Assembly: GCF_000214355.1 (NCBI RefSeq)
Contig: NC_015577.1
Location: 2,250,453 to 2,314,452, forward strand
From: Leadbettera azotonutricia ZAS-9
GTDB lineage: Bacteria; Spirochaetota; Spirochaetia; Treponematales; Breznakiellaceae
DNA length: 64,000 bases
Direction of reading: 5' to 3'
The notes under the pieces: generated by a model
What the model saw: the letters and a program-made list of their open reading frames with translations, nothing else
Told to the model about the DNA's origin: nothing
Database searches by the model: none
Translations under genes and position numbers: made by a program
Shown: positions 1 to 8,018 of the stretch, piece after piece
Layout: each line of letters starts with the position of its first letter
Position numbering within the stretch: the first letter of the stretch is position 1

Positions 1-923
1 GTAACCGCCGCGAGGTACCCGTCCCAGGCGCTGGGGCCTTTTACAATCCCTTTGGAAGCATTGTTGATCCAGTCCTGTATCTCCACATCGTAGGAATCTA
101 TGAAGCGGTACTTCCAGTCTGTTTCAAGGGCGGTGTAGTATTTTGCATCCTGCTTTACAGAAGGGAAAGAAGCCAGAGGCAGTTCCACGCTGGCCCTTTC
201 GCACACCACTTCGCACTTGATATCATAGCCAAACTGGCAGTTCACAAAAACTTCTATTTCGATGAGTATGCCGCTTTCTGTGGTGAGGATCATAATCTGC
301 GGATCACGGAGATCTTTATGGGTAAGGCTGGTCTGTTTCGGAAAGAGCACCTGGGCAGAAACATATTGATCCCCTACAAGCCAATGAAGCACATCAATCT
401 CGTGAATGGCAGTGTCATTTACCGACATTGGGGTATTGTATTCAGTGCCTTTGGCAACATTACGATGGGCGCAGTGTATCATCAATGGCTTGCCGGTTTT
501 GCCCGAAGAGAGGATCTCCTTCATCTGGAGATAGCCTTTGTCATAACGGCGCATAAAGCCCACCTGGGTAAACTTTTTGCCTTTGGCGATTTCCGCATCC
601 ACGATTTTCTTTGCATCCGCGCCTGTGGTTGTCATGGGCTTTTCGCAAAAGACCATCTTGCCCGCCGCAATGCTGCCCAGGATTGATTTAGCATGGGCAG
701 GACCCCAGTTTGTAACCATAACCGCATCCACATCGGAAGAAGCAATCACCCCAGTGCCGTCTTTTTCTATACGGGCGCCGCAAACCGCAGCGGCTTTTTC
801 GGCCCTGGGTTTATCAACATCGGTTACTACAGTTACCTTGGCTCCGGACAGTTTGTTCGCTATCCTTTCAATGTGTTCAGTCCCGATGGCGCCAGTGCCA
901 ATAACTCCTATCCTCAGTTCCAT
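1..923 (-). CDS. Gfo/Idh/MocA oxidoreductase, inositol 2-dehydrogenase-like (partial)
   Basis: The C-terminus lies beyond the window's left edge; about 307 codons are visible. The ATG at 923 follows a clear GGAGG. The N-terminus has the Rossmann glycine pattern (IGVIGTGAIG), then the family CEKP motif, whose Lys is catalytic, and IHEIDVLHW, whose Asp and His complete the usual Gfo/Idh active site. The GFMRRYD and ESGILIEIEVFVN segments resemble IolG-type inositol dehydrogenases, which oxidise myo-inositol to 2-keto-inositol with NAD in the cytoplasm. It lies 42 bp downstream of the last lipoprotein gene on the same strand, so it may be the tail of that operon. Substrate specificity across this family is broad, so inositol is an inference; another sugar dehydrogenase is possible. 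Confidence 0.75.
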   Translation of the reverse strand, partial: MELRIGVIGTGAIGTEHIERIANKLSGAKVTVVTDVDKPRAEKAAAVCGARIEKDGTGVIASSDVDAVMVTNWGPAHAKSILGSIAAGKMVFCEKPMTTTGADAKKIVDAEIAKGKKFTQVGFMRRYDKGYLQMKEILSSGKTGKPLMIHCAHRNVAKGTEYNTPMSVNDTAIHEIDVLHWLVGDQYVSAQVLFPKQTSLTHKDLRDPQIMILTTESGILIEIEVFVNCQFGYDIKCEVVCERASVELPLASFPSVKQDAKYYTALETDWKYRFIDSYDVEIQDWINNASKGIVKGPSAWDGYLAAV

Positions 924-965
924 AAAATCCTCCATAAGAAAACATCCAGCCGGTAAGGCGTGTCG

Positions 966-2267
966 TCAAAGGCTTCCCTTTTCCGCTTCACCAATATGCC
1001 CTTCAAAGCTTATATGATACATTTTGCCGCCGTTTCGCGGAACAGCACCGGTGTCATCCGAATAGAGGGCACTTACATATATGCCGGTTTTATCCCAGCC
1101 TGTAATGCGCAGGGCATAATATCTATCAGATACAAAATCAGAGGATACCGGCGTGCCCACATTTTCGAGTCCGTCATTGATTTTATAAAACCTGACTACG
1201 GCATTATAAGTTGTCGGAGTCGAGGCAGTTACAGGCGTCCTCCCGGCGACTGCCAAACAGACATCATTATTATTCGTAAAAAGCCGTATATCGTCAATTA
1301 TCATGCCGGGGACAGAAAAGGAATTTGGGCTTACCTGCCAAGTGCCATCGTTATTAATTGCATAAGAATTTATTGTGCTGGCATTGTCCACATTATCCGC
1401 AACATATAAATAACCCCCGCCCGCCGCCATTGCGGACAGAAATTCAAGACCTGATATTTCTACCGGAATTGGGGTAACAGAATCATCTTCTAGGGAAAAC
1501 AGCGAAATACTTCCAGCCTGATTTATGAATACCCGGTTATTAATTCTATCGTATGCGCCACCATAAATTAGATTGCCCGAAACAGGCTGCAAGGCAAAAA
1601 CAGCAGACGGAACAGGGTAAGAAAATTCCTCAAAGAAGAATGCCCCTTCCGTGATTAACGAAGAAGGATAAAAATCTTCAGATGCGTTTGTATTCCCAAA
1701 AACAATCATCCGCCCGTATTTGTCATAATCTATATAGGGAATTTCCCTGGGGCCTGTGGGATTTCTCCAGCCGGTTCCATCAACAGGGCCATATTGGGAA
1801 TGCGCCAAATGAATATTTTGACTGTCATAATAAAAGTCCAAGGCGCCAGGGGTATCCAAAATCATATTAACTGATTCATCTTTAGGACTTTCTTTGACAG
1901 GAGTAAGCACCAGGGGCACTGCGGATTTATAAATTCTTGGGTGTCCGTTTGCTAGGCCATCGGCGGCTACAGCCCGAACTTCGATGGAATAAGACACACC
2001 GACAGGAAGAGAAAGAGAATATGTGCCTGTACCGTCAGGAGAACCTTTAAAAGCATACGGCTTTTGATTCGCAAAAACCGTGACAGAAGAAAACAAGGGG
2101 AACCAGGAATCTGGATGATCTACTATGCTTCGCCCGTCAGTCCCGGGCCCCAGCCTTATGGTCACGATTCCGGTATCTCTATTTTCGGCAAAAAAGAAAG
2201 AACATGAGGCGGCCAGAATCATAACACCCCATACAGCAATAGTTTTTATCAGCCTCGTGTATTTCAT
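966..2267 (-). CDS. Lipoprotein, beta-propeller-like, third of three tandem paralogues
   Basis: 433 aa with a signal peptide and lipobox LAASC (Cys22), so a membrane-anchored lipoprotein. After the Cys comes an FFF stretch and a short beta segment ending in GRS, the same layout as the two upstream paralogues. The rest has repeated hydrophobic beta-strand patterns such as GGGYLYVADN and KYGRMIVFGN, suggesting a beta-propeller fold. The start has a good GAGG site, and the gene lies 15 bp after its paralogue. I do not recognise an enzymatic motif. It is the most diverged of the three copies. A role in binding or display at the cell surface is only an inference from the lipobox and from the FecR and barrel neighbours. 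Confidence 0.7.
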   Translation of the reverse strand: MKYTRLIKTIAVWGVMILAASCSFFFAENRDTGIVTIRLGPGTDGRSIVDHPDSWFPLFSSVTVFANQKPYAFKGSPDGTGTYSLSLPVGVSYSIEVRAVAADGLANGHPRIYKSAVPLVLTPVKESPKDESVNMILDTPGALDFYYDSQNIHLAHSQYGPVDGTGWRNPTGPREIPYIDYDKYGRMIVFGNTNASEDFYPSSLITEGAFFFEEFSYPVPSAVFALQPVSGNLIYGGAYDRINNRVFINQAGSISLFSLEDDSVTPIPVEISGLEFLSAMAAGGGYLYVADNVDNASTINSYAINNDGTWQVSPNSFSVPGMIIDDIRLFTNNNDVCLAVAGRTPVTASTPTTYNAVVRFYKINDGLENVGTPVSSDFVSDRYYALRITGWDKTGIYVSALYSDDTGAVPRNGGKMYHISFEGHIGEAEKGSL

Positions 2268-2282
2268 AGGTTTACCTCATAC

Positions 2283-3839
2283 TTAATCATCATCAGCTTC
2301 TTTAACCGATTTCAGAACACCTTCCCAATACCCCGATTGTGCAGGCGATGGCAGCGGATCATTTATGAGTTGGGCACTGCCGGGAAGCAAGCCGCTGGGT
2401 CTAAAAGCAATGACGCTTGCTCCCTTTTTTATTTCCAATATGTATACATCATTTGAATATACATCATCATCCGGATCGGGCCGGAACCAATTAAAAGCAA
2501 GCACATAGAGGGTATCTTCTTTCCATCCGAGGATTCCCCAGGGGCAGTACGCATCAAGAGTCTGCTTTTCAATAAAGACATCAGCAGACGAAAATCGAGC
2601 CAACGGTATTATCGAGACGCCGCTAAAACCGGGATCTTCAAGAACTCCATAATCGCCATACAGCACCCAAAGGTCATTATTCAAAACCTTTAATTTTATG
2701 CTGTCGATTGTTGAAAGATCTCTTAAATTGCCAAAAATAAAATTGTCTAAAGGAACAGGACTGCCATCCACCCGTCCCTCTGAAGTAACTCTTGCGATAT
2801 TCCAGTGATCCAAAAATTCTTGTGTTCCATTGTCATATTTTCTGTCACGCAAAACAGTATACAAATCGCCGGTTTCAGGATCAGCTGCCAGGGCGTTAAT
2901 TCTTTTTGACAACGAATAATTTTCAGGCATATTCAGAATATCAAACTGATGGGGAACCGCATTTGGCGATTCGGTATCAATATATGAAATACCCGCGCCA
3001 CTGGTAAAATAAAGCCTGCCTGTATATGCATCAAAAGTCAAAGCCCCATTACGCATATCGTCATAAGAAGTAGTATCCATGGTCTGCGCATAAACAAGAG
3101 GTTCAACTCCTACCCCTGGGATATCCGCAAAACCCCCTAATCTTCTAAGCGTATGATCAAAAACCGGACTGCCTCCATCATAATGGGTAAACAGCCTTCC
3201 GTAAGGATCAAAATCAAAATCATGATAAACATCCATTGCGAATGATTCTATTGTATTTGCACCGTCAAACCATTCTGCGTCTACCAAGTCATCCGCGATC
3301 CCAAACACAAGATGATAACCGCCACTGTTGTTCGGCGCTGCATAAGGCGCCATAATCATGGTTTCGCTCAGGGTAAAAGAAACCTCTATGAAAGGACTCC
3401 CGTTAGGCCCTATAGAAACATTTTCAGCAACGCCGGTAAAAGTACGGGCAAAAGGGAAAAACTCATATTCGGGGTTGGCAAGTTCGCCATACACACGGGA
3501 ATGGAACACCGGGATATCCACCTTAACGGTATAGCCATCGCCTTGAGGCGCTGCAATATTATAGGTGTCTTTAATCTTCTTTCCAACAGGCCTATATTCC
3601 CGTACCACAGCGCCGTTTTTGCTGACAGTGATTATTACCCCCGTTGTCTGCGGATATACAATATCTGTCCCGTGGTTTGGGGGATTAAAAAGCGAGCGCC
3701 CCAGGGTATTGCTCAAATTTATGGTCAGGTTCCCTTCATTCCGGGCCTCGGGCTTTTCTATGCCAAAAAAAATACCGCAGGAAACAGCAAAAAAGAGCAT
3801 CGAAAATAAAAGGGCCAAGCCCGCTGCTTGTTTTTTCAT
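2283..3839 (-). CDS. Lipoprotein, beta-propeller-like, second of three tandem paralogues
   Basis: 518 aa, signal peptide with lipobox FAVSC (Cys21), followed by GIFFG, which is almost the same as the CGMFFG of the next gene upstream. An N-terminal domain of about 130 aa has the strand LTINLSNTLGRSL, and a C-terminal part contains propeller-like repeats (DPYGRLFTHYDG, GRLYFTSGAG, TGDLYTVL). The SD GGGAG sits 5 nt before ATG. It is 18 bp downstream of its closest paralogue. The function is unknown; there are no catalytic motifs I can name. The repeated D-x-YGR blade signature is shared across all three proteins and supports gene duplication in place. Confidence 0.72.
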   Translation of the reverse strand: MKKQAAGLALLFSMLFFAVSCGIFFGIEKPEARNEGNLTINLSNTLGRSLFNPPNHGTDIVYPQTTGVIITVSKNGAVVREYRPVGKKIKDTYNIAAPQGDGYTVKVDIPVFHSRVYGELANPEYEFFPFARTFTGVAENVSIGPNGSPFIEVSFTLSETMIMAPYAAPNNSGGYHLVFGIADDLVDAEWFDGANTIESFAMDVYHDFDFDPYGRLFTHYDGGSPVFDHTLRRLGGFADIPGVGVEPLVYAQTMDTTSYDDMRNGALTFDAYTGRLYFTSGAGISYIDTESPNAVPHQFDILNMPENYSLSKRINALAADPETGDLYTVLRDRKYDNGTQEFLDHWNIARVTSEGRVDGSPVPLDNFIFGNLRDLSTIDSIKLKVLNNDLWVLYGDYGVLEDPGFSGVSIIPLARFSSADVFIEKQTLDAYCPWGILGWKEDTLYVLAFNWFRPDPDDDVYSNDVYILEIKKGASVIAFRPSGLLPGSAQLINDPLPSPAQSGYWEGVLKSVKEADDD

Positions 3840-3857
3840 ATAATCTCCCGGTTAGTA

Positions 3858-5267
3858 TTAAAAAACATGTTCCCATTCGCTGCCGTTGCCAATTGGAGTA
3901 TTTGACTGGGTTACACCCAAAGTACGGATATCCAATGTATCAATATACACATAAAAATCATTATCCTCTTTAAACGAACCACTGAGTATATGAAAAACAG
4001 TATCGCTTCCGCCCAAAAAACTTCTTACGCAATGGCCGTTAATGATACGGTTATTTTCGCCAAGTCCGAAAAAAGTCATGGTGGTTCCGGTAAAAGGCTC
4101 GGAGGTTTCTGTAAAATGCTCGGGCAGCAATTTTGCGACGCCCCCTTTTCCGGGAATAAACGGGTCGGAGCTGCCCATATTGCCATAAAGCACATAAAGC
4201 GCATTATTTATTGCCTTCATTTCAAAAATACCAAAACCTTCCGTAAACTCCGAATCATACTCAATCCGGACTTCAGCTGCAACTCCTGAGCCTGAGGGTA
4301 TTTTATAAATATGATATGCCGGAGACGCTTGATCAAACTGGATAGCCGCATAAAGGGTTCCGTCGGTTTCATCAACAGCAAGGGCATACACGATTCCCAT
4401 ATCAGGCAGGCCGCGGACAGAGGCCGGAGTATAAATCCCCGCTTCATCATCTGTTTCAAGAAAAGAAATTTTGCCTCCGTACAAGCCATAATAGAGGGTC
4501 CCGGGCCTCGACTCCGAACCGGGATCAAAGGCCAGGCATTCTATAGGATCGACCGAAGCAGTGCTGGGGAATTTAGTTATCTCGTTGCCTGGCGAAAAGC
4601 TTCCGTTAAAACGGGTAACCATATAATCAGGGTAACCGTTAATATCGCCTGTATTGGAGCCCACAAAAACACGTCCATAAGGATCGCTGACAATTTGGGA
4701 ATAATCGGCCATGTTCAATTCAATCATTCCTCCGAAACCATCCCCAAGTGAAGCGGGATCGGGGGTAGACAACAGGGTAAAGACAAGATTGCCGTCATCA
4801 AAATGCGGTACCGCTATCATGGTTTCGGAAAGCCGGAGATTCACGGTGACATTCATGGCCTGCCCTTTGACATCTACCCCAGAAATTGAACCGGAGAAGG
4901 TTTTTGCAAAGGGGTAATAATCGGCGCCCAAAAATTCTATATCATGAATAACCGTACCTTTAATGTGTATGGTATAGGCGTTCCCCGCACTGTAGGGCAC
5001 AGAAAAACTGAAAGTCTTTGAATCGTTAAGAGGGCCTTCTTCTATCGTATTCCTGGAATTTCTTATGCTTATGTAAACATCTTTCAGGGGAGGAAGCGCT
5101 TCAGGAAGGGTCAAAAAACTGCGGGCGCTGTTTTGGCCAAGGGAAATAACAAGATTTGTTTTTTCCGCATCGCCGTTCTTGCCGAAAAACATTCCGCAGG
5201 ATGAAAGAAGGAATACTGCAAAGATTAAAATTATCAGGCTAAAAGATTTAATTTTCATTTTTACCAT
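3858..5267 (-). CDS. Lipoprotein, beta-propeller-like, first of three tandem paralogues
   Basis: 469 aa with lipobox LLSSC (Cys24) and the shared CGMFFG start of the mature protein. The N-terminal segment TNLVISLGQNSARSF parallels the other two paralogues, and YGRVFVGSNTGD, GTLYYGLYGG and GTLYAAIQFD look like propeller blades. The first ATG (5267) overlaps the end of the FecR gene by 7 bp; an ATG three codons later (5258), just past the FecR stop, is an equally possible start. Tight coupling to the FecR gene suggests that the two are made together. No function is known to me. Confidence 0.72.
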   Translation of the reverse strand: MVKMKIKSFSLIILIFAVFLLSSCGMFFGKNGDAEKTNLVISLGQNSARSFLTLPEALPPLKDVYISIRNSRNTIEEGPLNDSKTFSFSVPYSAGNAYTIHIKGTVIHDIEFLGADYYPFAKTFSGSISGVDVKGQAMNVTVNLRLSETMIAVPHFDDGNLVFTLLSTPDPASLGDGFGGMIELNMADYSQIVSDPYGRVFVGSNTGDINGYPDYMVTRFNGSFSPGNEITKFPSTASVDPIECLAFDPGSESRPGTLYYGLYGGKISFLETDDEAGIYTPASVRGLPDMGIVYALAVDETDGTLYAAIQFDQASPAYHIYKIPSGSGVAAEVRIEYDSEFTEGFGIFEMKAINNALYVLYGNMGSSDPFIPGKGGVAKLLPEHFTETSEPFTGTTMTFFGLGENNRIINGHCVRSFLGGSDTVFHILSGSFKEDNDFYVYIDTLDIRTLGVTQSNTPIGNGSEWEHVF

Positions 5268-6046
5268 TCCAGTCTTATATTGGCATCACCGGAACTGTCT
5301 TTTATCCAGCCGCCGCCTATTGCCCCAAGGCCCGTGCCGGGACCGGAAGGATTGAAGAAGCCTCCTCCTATGCCAATAATTGAATTGCTGAAAATGCCTG
5401 GCCCGGATGAAGGGGGAAGGCTCGAATTCGATTCAATCCCTATAGGGAGATCCGGGGTAAGGCTGGAATTCGCTGTCTCCACGGGATCTGCGGTTCTTCC
5501 GGAAGAATCCACGTAACTCGTCTGGCCATTGCCGACATACGCGGGGATACCATCAGCGCCAAGATAAATAATGGTTCCTTCGGGGACAGAGACATTAAAA
5601 GAGTCGAGGTTGATAATGGTACCCCGTACGGACGCTGTCGCGCTGGGGCTGCGGATGGTAAAGTTGGTTTTTCCGCCCGCAGGGGGGTTAACCTCCGCCC
5701 TGATCCTGCCTGTCTGGAGCCGGAGGCCCACTTCTTCATTGCCCTCCCGGTCTGCAAGCTCCTGAATGGTAAGGCGGGTAAGGGGTTTAACAGTGAGGGT
5801 TGAATTGCCTATAGCCAGAATGGCGGTGCTTTTAAAGCTTGTCGAAATGGCTGTGTCTTTTTGGAGTACCGCGCCTATAGAAGCAGGGGACCAGGCTGCC
5901 TGACCCGGGGCTTTTACTTCGACAGTGCCGCTCAGTTCCCTTATGACTGCCCCGGAATTTGCATTTTGCCCAAAGAGGGGAATTGCGAAAGCGCAAACAG
6001 CAAACAAAATTGCCAGCAGGGATTTTTGGAAAATTTTATAATTCAT
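5261..6046 (-). CDS. Exported FecR-domain protein
   Basis: 261 aa. A signal peptide (hydrophobic core ending PLFGQ) is followed by a FecR domain over about residues 35-150, with typical features: PGQAAWSPASIGAVLQKDT, then a beta-rich run ending in SPSATASVRGT, a hallmark of this fold. The C-terminal 80 residues are Gly/Pro/Ser-rich. In most bacteria FecR is an inner-membrane anti-sigma regulator; here there is a cleavable signal and no adjacent sigma factor, so it is probably a stand-alone periplasmic FecR domain of the kind common in spirochetes. SD AGGAG is 5 nt before ATG. It lies between the barrel and the lipoproteins in one operon. Confidence 0.8.
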   Translation of the reverse strand: MNYKIFQKSLLAILFAVCAFAIPLFGQNANSGAVIRELSGTVEVKAPGQAAWSPASIGAVLQKDTAISTSFKSTAILAIGNSTLTVKPLTRLTIQELADREGNEEVGLRLQTGRIRAEVNPPAGGKTNFTIRSPSATASVRGTIINLDSFNVSVPEGTIIYLGADGIPAYVGNGQTSYVDSSGRTADPVETANSSLTPDLPIGIESNSSLPPSSGPGIFSNSIIGIGGGFFNPSGPGTGLGAIGGGWIKDSSGDANIRLEW

Positions 6047-6054
6047 AAGCGCTC

Positions 6055-7263
6055 CTATAGCGAAAGGGTCAGAGAGAGGGATACCTGCCAGCGTAGGGGG
6101 GTATCATCTGCAAAGACCTGGCCTCGGGCGGGGATGAACGCCCCGCCTCCAAGAACGGCAGACACATCCGACAGGGGAACCCATACAAGGGAACCGTAGA
6201 GTTCCCCGCCCAAAAGATAGGCGGCAGGATCGACCGCATAGCTATCGGGGTACGGCTCCTGATCGGTTTTGAGGAACACGGTGCCCTGGACATCCAAGGA
6301 GAGGGATTCTATGAGGTGAACTGTATAATCGCCCTTTATGCGCATGAGGCTGGAAAAACGGGGGCTAAAAATCATGCCTTGCTTAATAAAGCTGATGGCG
6401 GTAAAGCTTCCTATAATATCGCTTACATGGCCAGAGGCCCAGCGGGCATCAAGGGAAACCCTCATGGGGAGCGCGGCAGGCAGCAGCCAGTCCGCGCCGA
6501 GAAGGCCCGCAAAATGGAAGCCCAAATCCCCGCCCCCAGGCTCTGCCAAACCAGCCGCTATGCCCGCGTAAAAATCAATGCCGTTTTTTGGAGCAAACAC
6601 ATATTTCGCAAGGCCGTATTGGGTATGGAGCCGCTGGTCAGAACCGGAACGGAAATCGTTCTGCCCCAGGAGGCCAAAGCTGAACGTGTTTTTTGGAGAC
6701 AAAAGGCCGGGGAAATCCCAGTTCACAGAATAGACCAGGCGGCGGGGGGCAAAATAGTTTTCAGTATCAGCATAATCAACTTCATCAGCCGGAGTCATGA
6801 TGATCTCGGCGTCTTTTTTGTAGAGCAGGCCGGTATAGAACACCCCAAGGCTCAGGCGGGAATTTCCAATCCCATAGGAAGCCCCGACACCGTCAAAAAG
6901 CCCTGCAGCCGCAATGCCCAGGGTATCGGCAAACCGTATCCTTCCTGCTTCAATATAAAGCTTGCTGACAGGGGCAAAGGAAAATTCAAAGCGCCCTATG
7001 GTCGGCACAACCGCGCCGAAGCTTTCAGGGTCGGCCGCCCATCCATCGGCATACTGCATCCTGATCCCTGCGGAAAGGTAGAGGGCAGCGGTCTCTCCCA
7101 GGTTTGCCTGAAGCCAAGGGGTGGCTGCGACATCCAGGGAAAAATCATCATTGTATTTTGGAATGGCATTCAAAGTCAGGCCGAAATCCGCAGAAAAAAC
7201 TGGAGCCTGGACAATGCAGAGGAAAGCGGCGCAGAAGCCCAGGGTCTTAATTATTTTAGCCAT
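6055..7263 (-). CDS. Outer-membrane beta-barrel protein, unknown function
   Basis: 402 aa with a signal peptide (cleavage near VFSA) and an almost unbroken series of alternating polar/hydrophobic strands with many aromatic and Gly residues. It ends in VSLSLTLSL, a terminal strand without the classical C-terminal Phe. This is the pattern of an outer-membrane barrel. The ATG overlaps the stop of the preceding gene by 8 bp, so translation is probably coupled. I recognise no named family. Together with the FecR and lipoprotein genes it looks like an envelope assembly, possibly a porin or channel with surface partners. Confidence 0.65.
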   Translation of the reverse strand: MAKIIKTLGFCAAFLCIVQAPVFSADFGLTLNAIPKYNDDFSLDVAATPWLQANLGETAALYLSAGIRMQYADGWAADPESFGAVVPTIGRFEFSFAPVSKLYIEAGRIRFADTLGIAAAGLFDGVGASYGIGNSRLSLGVFYTGLLYKKDAEIIMTPADEVDYADTENYFAPRRLVYSVNWDFPGLLSPKNTFSFGLLGQNDFRSGSDQRLHTQYGLAKYVFAPKNGIDFYAGIAAGLAEPGGGDLGFHFAGLLGADWLLPAALPMRVSLDARWASGHVSDIIGSFTAISFIKQGMIFSPRFSSLMRIKGDYTVHLIESLSLDVQGTVFLKTDQEPYPDSYAVDPAAYLLGGELYGSLVWVPLSDVSAVLGGGAFIPARGQVFADDTPLRWQVSLSLTLSL

Positions 7264-7729
7264 TGGCTTCCCCTGTTTCGCCGAGGAAGTCCAGTACCCT
7301 GCCTACGACATAGAGGAAATAATCGCCTCCCACCTTCATTCCCGGATCGACCCTGCCCTGGATGAGCTTGCGGTAGAGGAGCTGCCTGTAAGCATAACGG
7401 GGGCCGGGAAAAAGGGTATACATGAGGCCGCCCTTAATCCCAAAAGCCTTCATGACGAGAAAGGAGATGCCCCCCAGATTGGCCTCGTCACTTGCTGCGG
7501 CGCCCTTGGGCAGCCAGCCCCGGGAAAGGGCTTCGTCAAAAGCCGCCTGGGCGCCGACATTATTGGGCAGAACTCCTGCCGCAGGAAGCACAAAACGCGC
7601 AGCATCACTGTAAGAAATTGCCTGATTTTCAAGCAAAGAGTCCATTTCTGCAGCTGTTTGGGCTGCCGGGCTTGCCAAGCCAAGCCAAAATGCCAGAATT
7701 CCCAACAATGGCCAAATCTTCTGAAACAT
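7256..7729 (-). CDS. Small exported protein with weak SLH-like pattern
   Basis: 157 aa from the ATG at 7729, which has SD AAGGTGAT; an in-frame ATG six codons upstream would put charged residues before the signal peptide and lacks an SD. The signal peptide is MFQKIWPLLG through ASPAA. The segment ISYSDAARFVLPAAGVLP resembles part of an S-layer-homology repeat, and SFLVMKAFGIKGGLMYTLFPGPRYAYRQLLY follows that pattern, but the match is loose. It is the first gene after a good promoter and heads the barrel/FecR/lipoprotein operon. Function unknown. Confidence 0.6.
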   Translation of the reverse strand: MFQKIWPLLGILAFWLGLASPAAQTAAEMDSLLENQAISYSDAARFVLPAAGVLPNNVGAQAAFDEALSRGWLPKGAAASDEANLGGISFLVMKAFGIKGGLMYTLFPGPRYAYRQLLYRKLIQGRVDPGMKVGGDYFLYVVGRVLDFLGETGEANG

Positions 7730-7745
7730 AATCACCTTTTCGATC

Positions 7746-7774
7746 ATTATATCTCAAATAGTGCAAAAACACAA
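7746..7774 (-). promoter_or_regulatory. Sigma70-type promoter of the barrel/FecR/lipoprotein operon
   Basis: On the minus strand, -35 TTGTGT, a 17-bp spacer and a perfect -10 TATAAT lie just upstream of the ATG at 7729. The predicted transcription start leaves a short leader carrying AAGGTGAT. No other good promoter was seen down to 923, so all six or seven genes may be on one transcript. Confidence 0.65.
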
Positions 7775-7790
7775 GTTATTTTTTGGGTAG

Positions 7791-7985
7791 TTATTTTTTA
7801 GGCAAGCCGCTGTTTGCAGCAGGAACGCGGCCCGCGGACGCGGTACAGTCGGAACACCCGCAGCCGCAGCCTGCTTTACCCCGGCGCAGATTCCGTATCA
7901 GCCTGATGAGCACAAAAGCCAGGGCCGCAAAAACAATTGCCCCCACAATAATAGTCGATCCATTGGTGCTCAAAAATTCCTTCAT
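7791..7985 (-). CDS. FeoB-associated-type Cys-rich small membrane protein
   Basis: 64 aa starting at MKEFLSTNGS, chosen because GGGAGGAG lies 6 nt before this ATG (a longer reading adds six codons that overlap the SD). One transmembrane helix (about residues 8-30) is followed by a basic stretch and the cluster CGCGCSDC. This layout matches the short FeoB-associated Cys-rich membrane proteins, which usually sit beside the ferrous iron transporter gene feoB. There is no feoB here. It lies 33 bp after a sugar kinase gene on the same strand and is probably co-transcribed with it. A metal-binding role is plausible but unproven. Confidence 0.65.
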   Translation of the reverse strand: MKEFLSTNGSTIIVGAIVFAALAFVLIRLIRNLRRGKAGCGCGCSDCTASAGRVPAANSGLPKK

Positions 7986-8018
7986 AATAATCTCCTCCCT
8001 CATGACGCCCTTCGATTG

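Noticed and set aside
6316-7365. Long plus-strand open frame (349 codons) opposite the barrel gene
   Set aside because: It mirrors a high-GC third-position gene on the other strand, has no SD or recognisable motif, and its product has irregular, basic composition.
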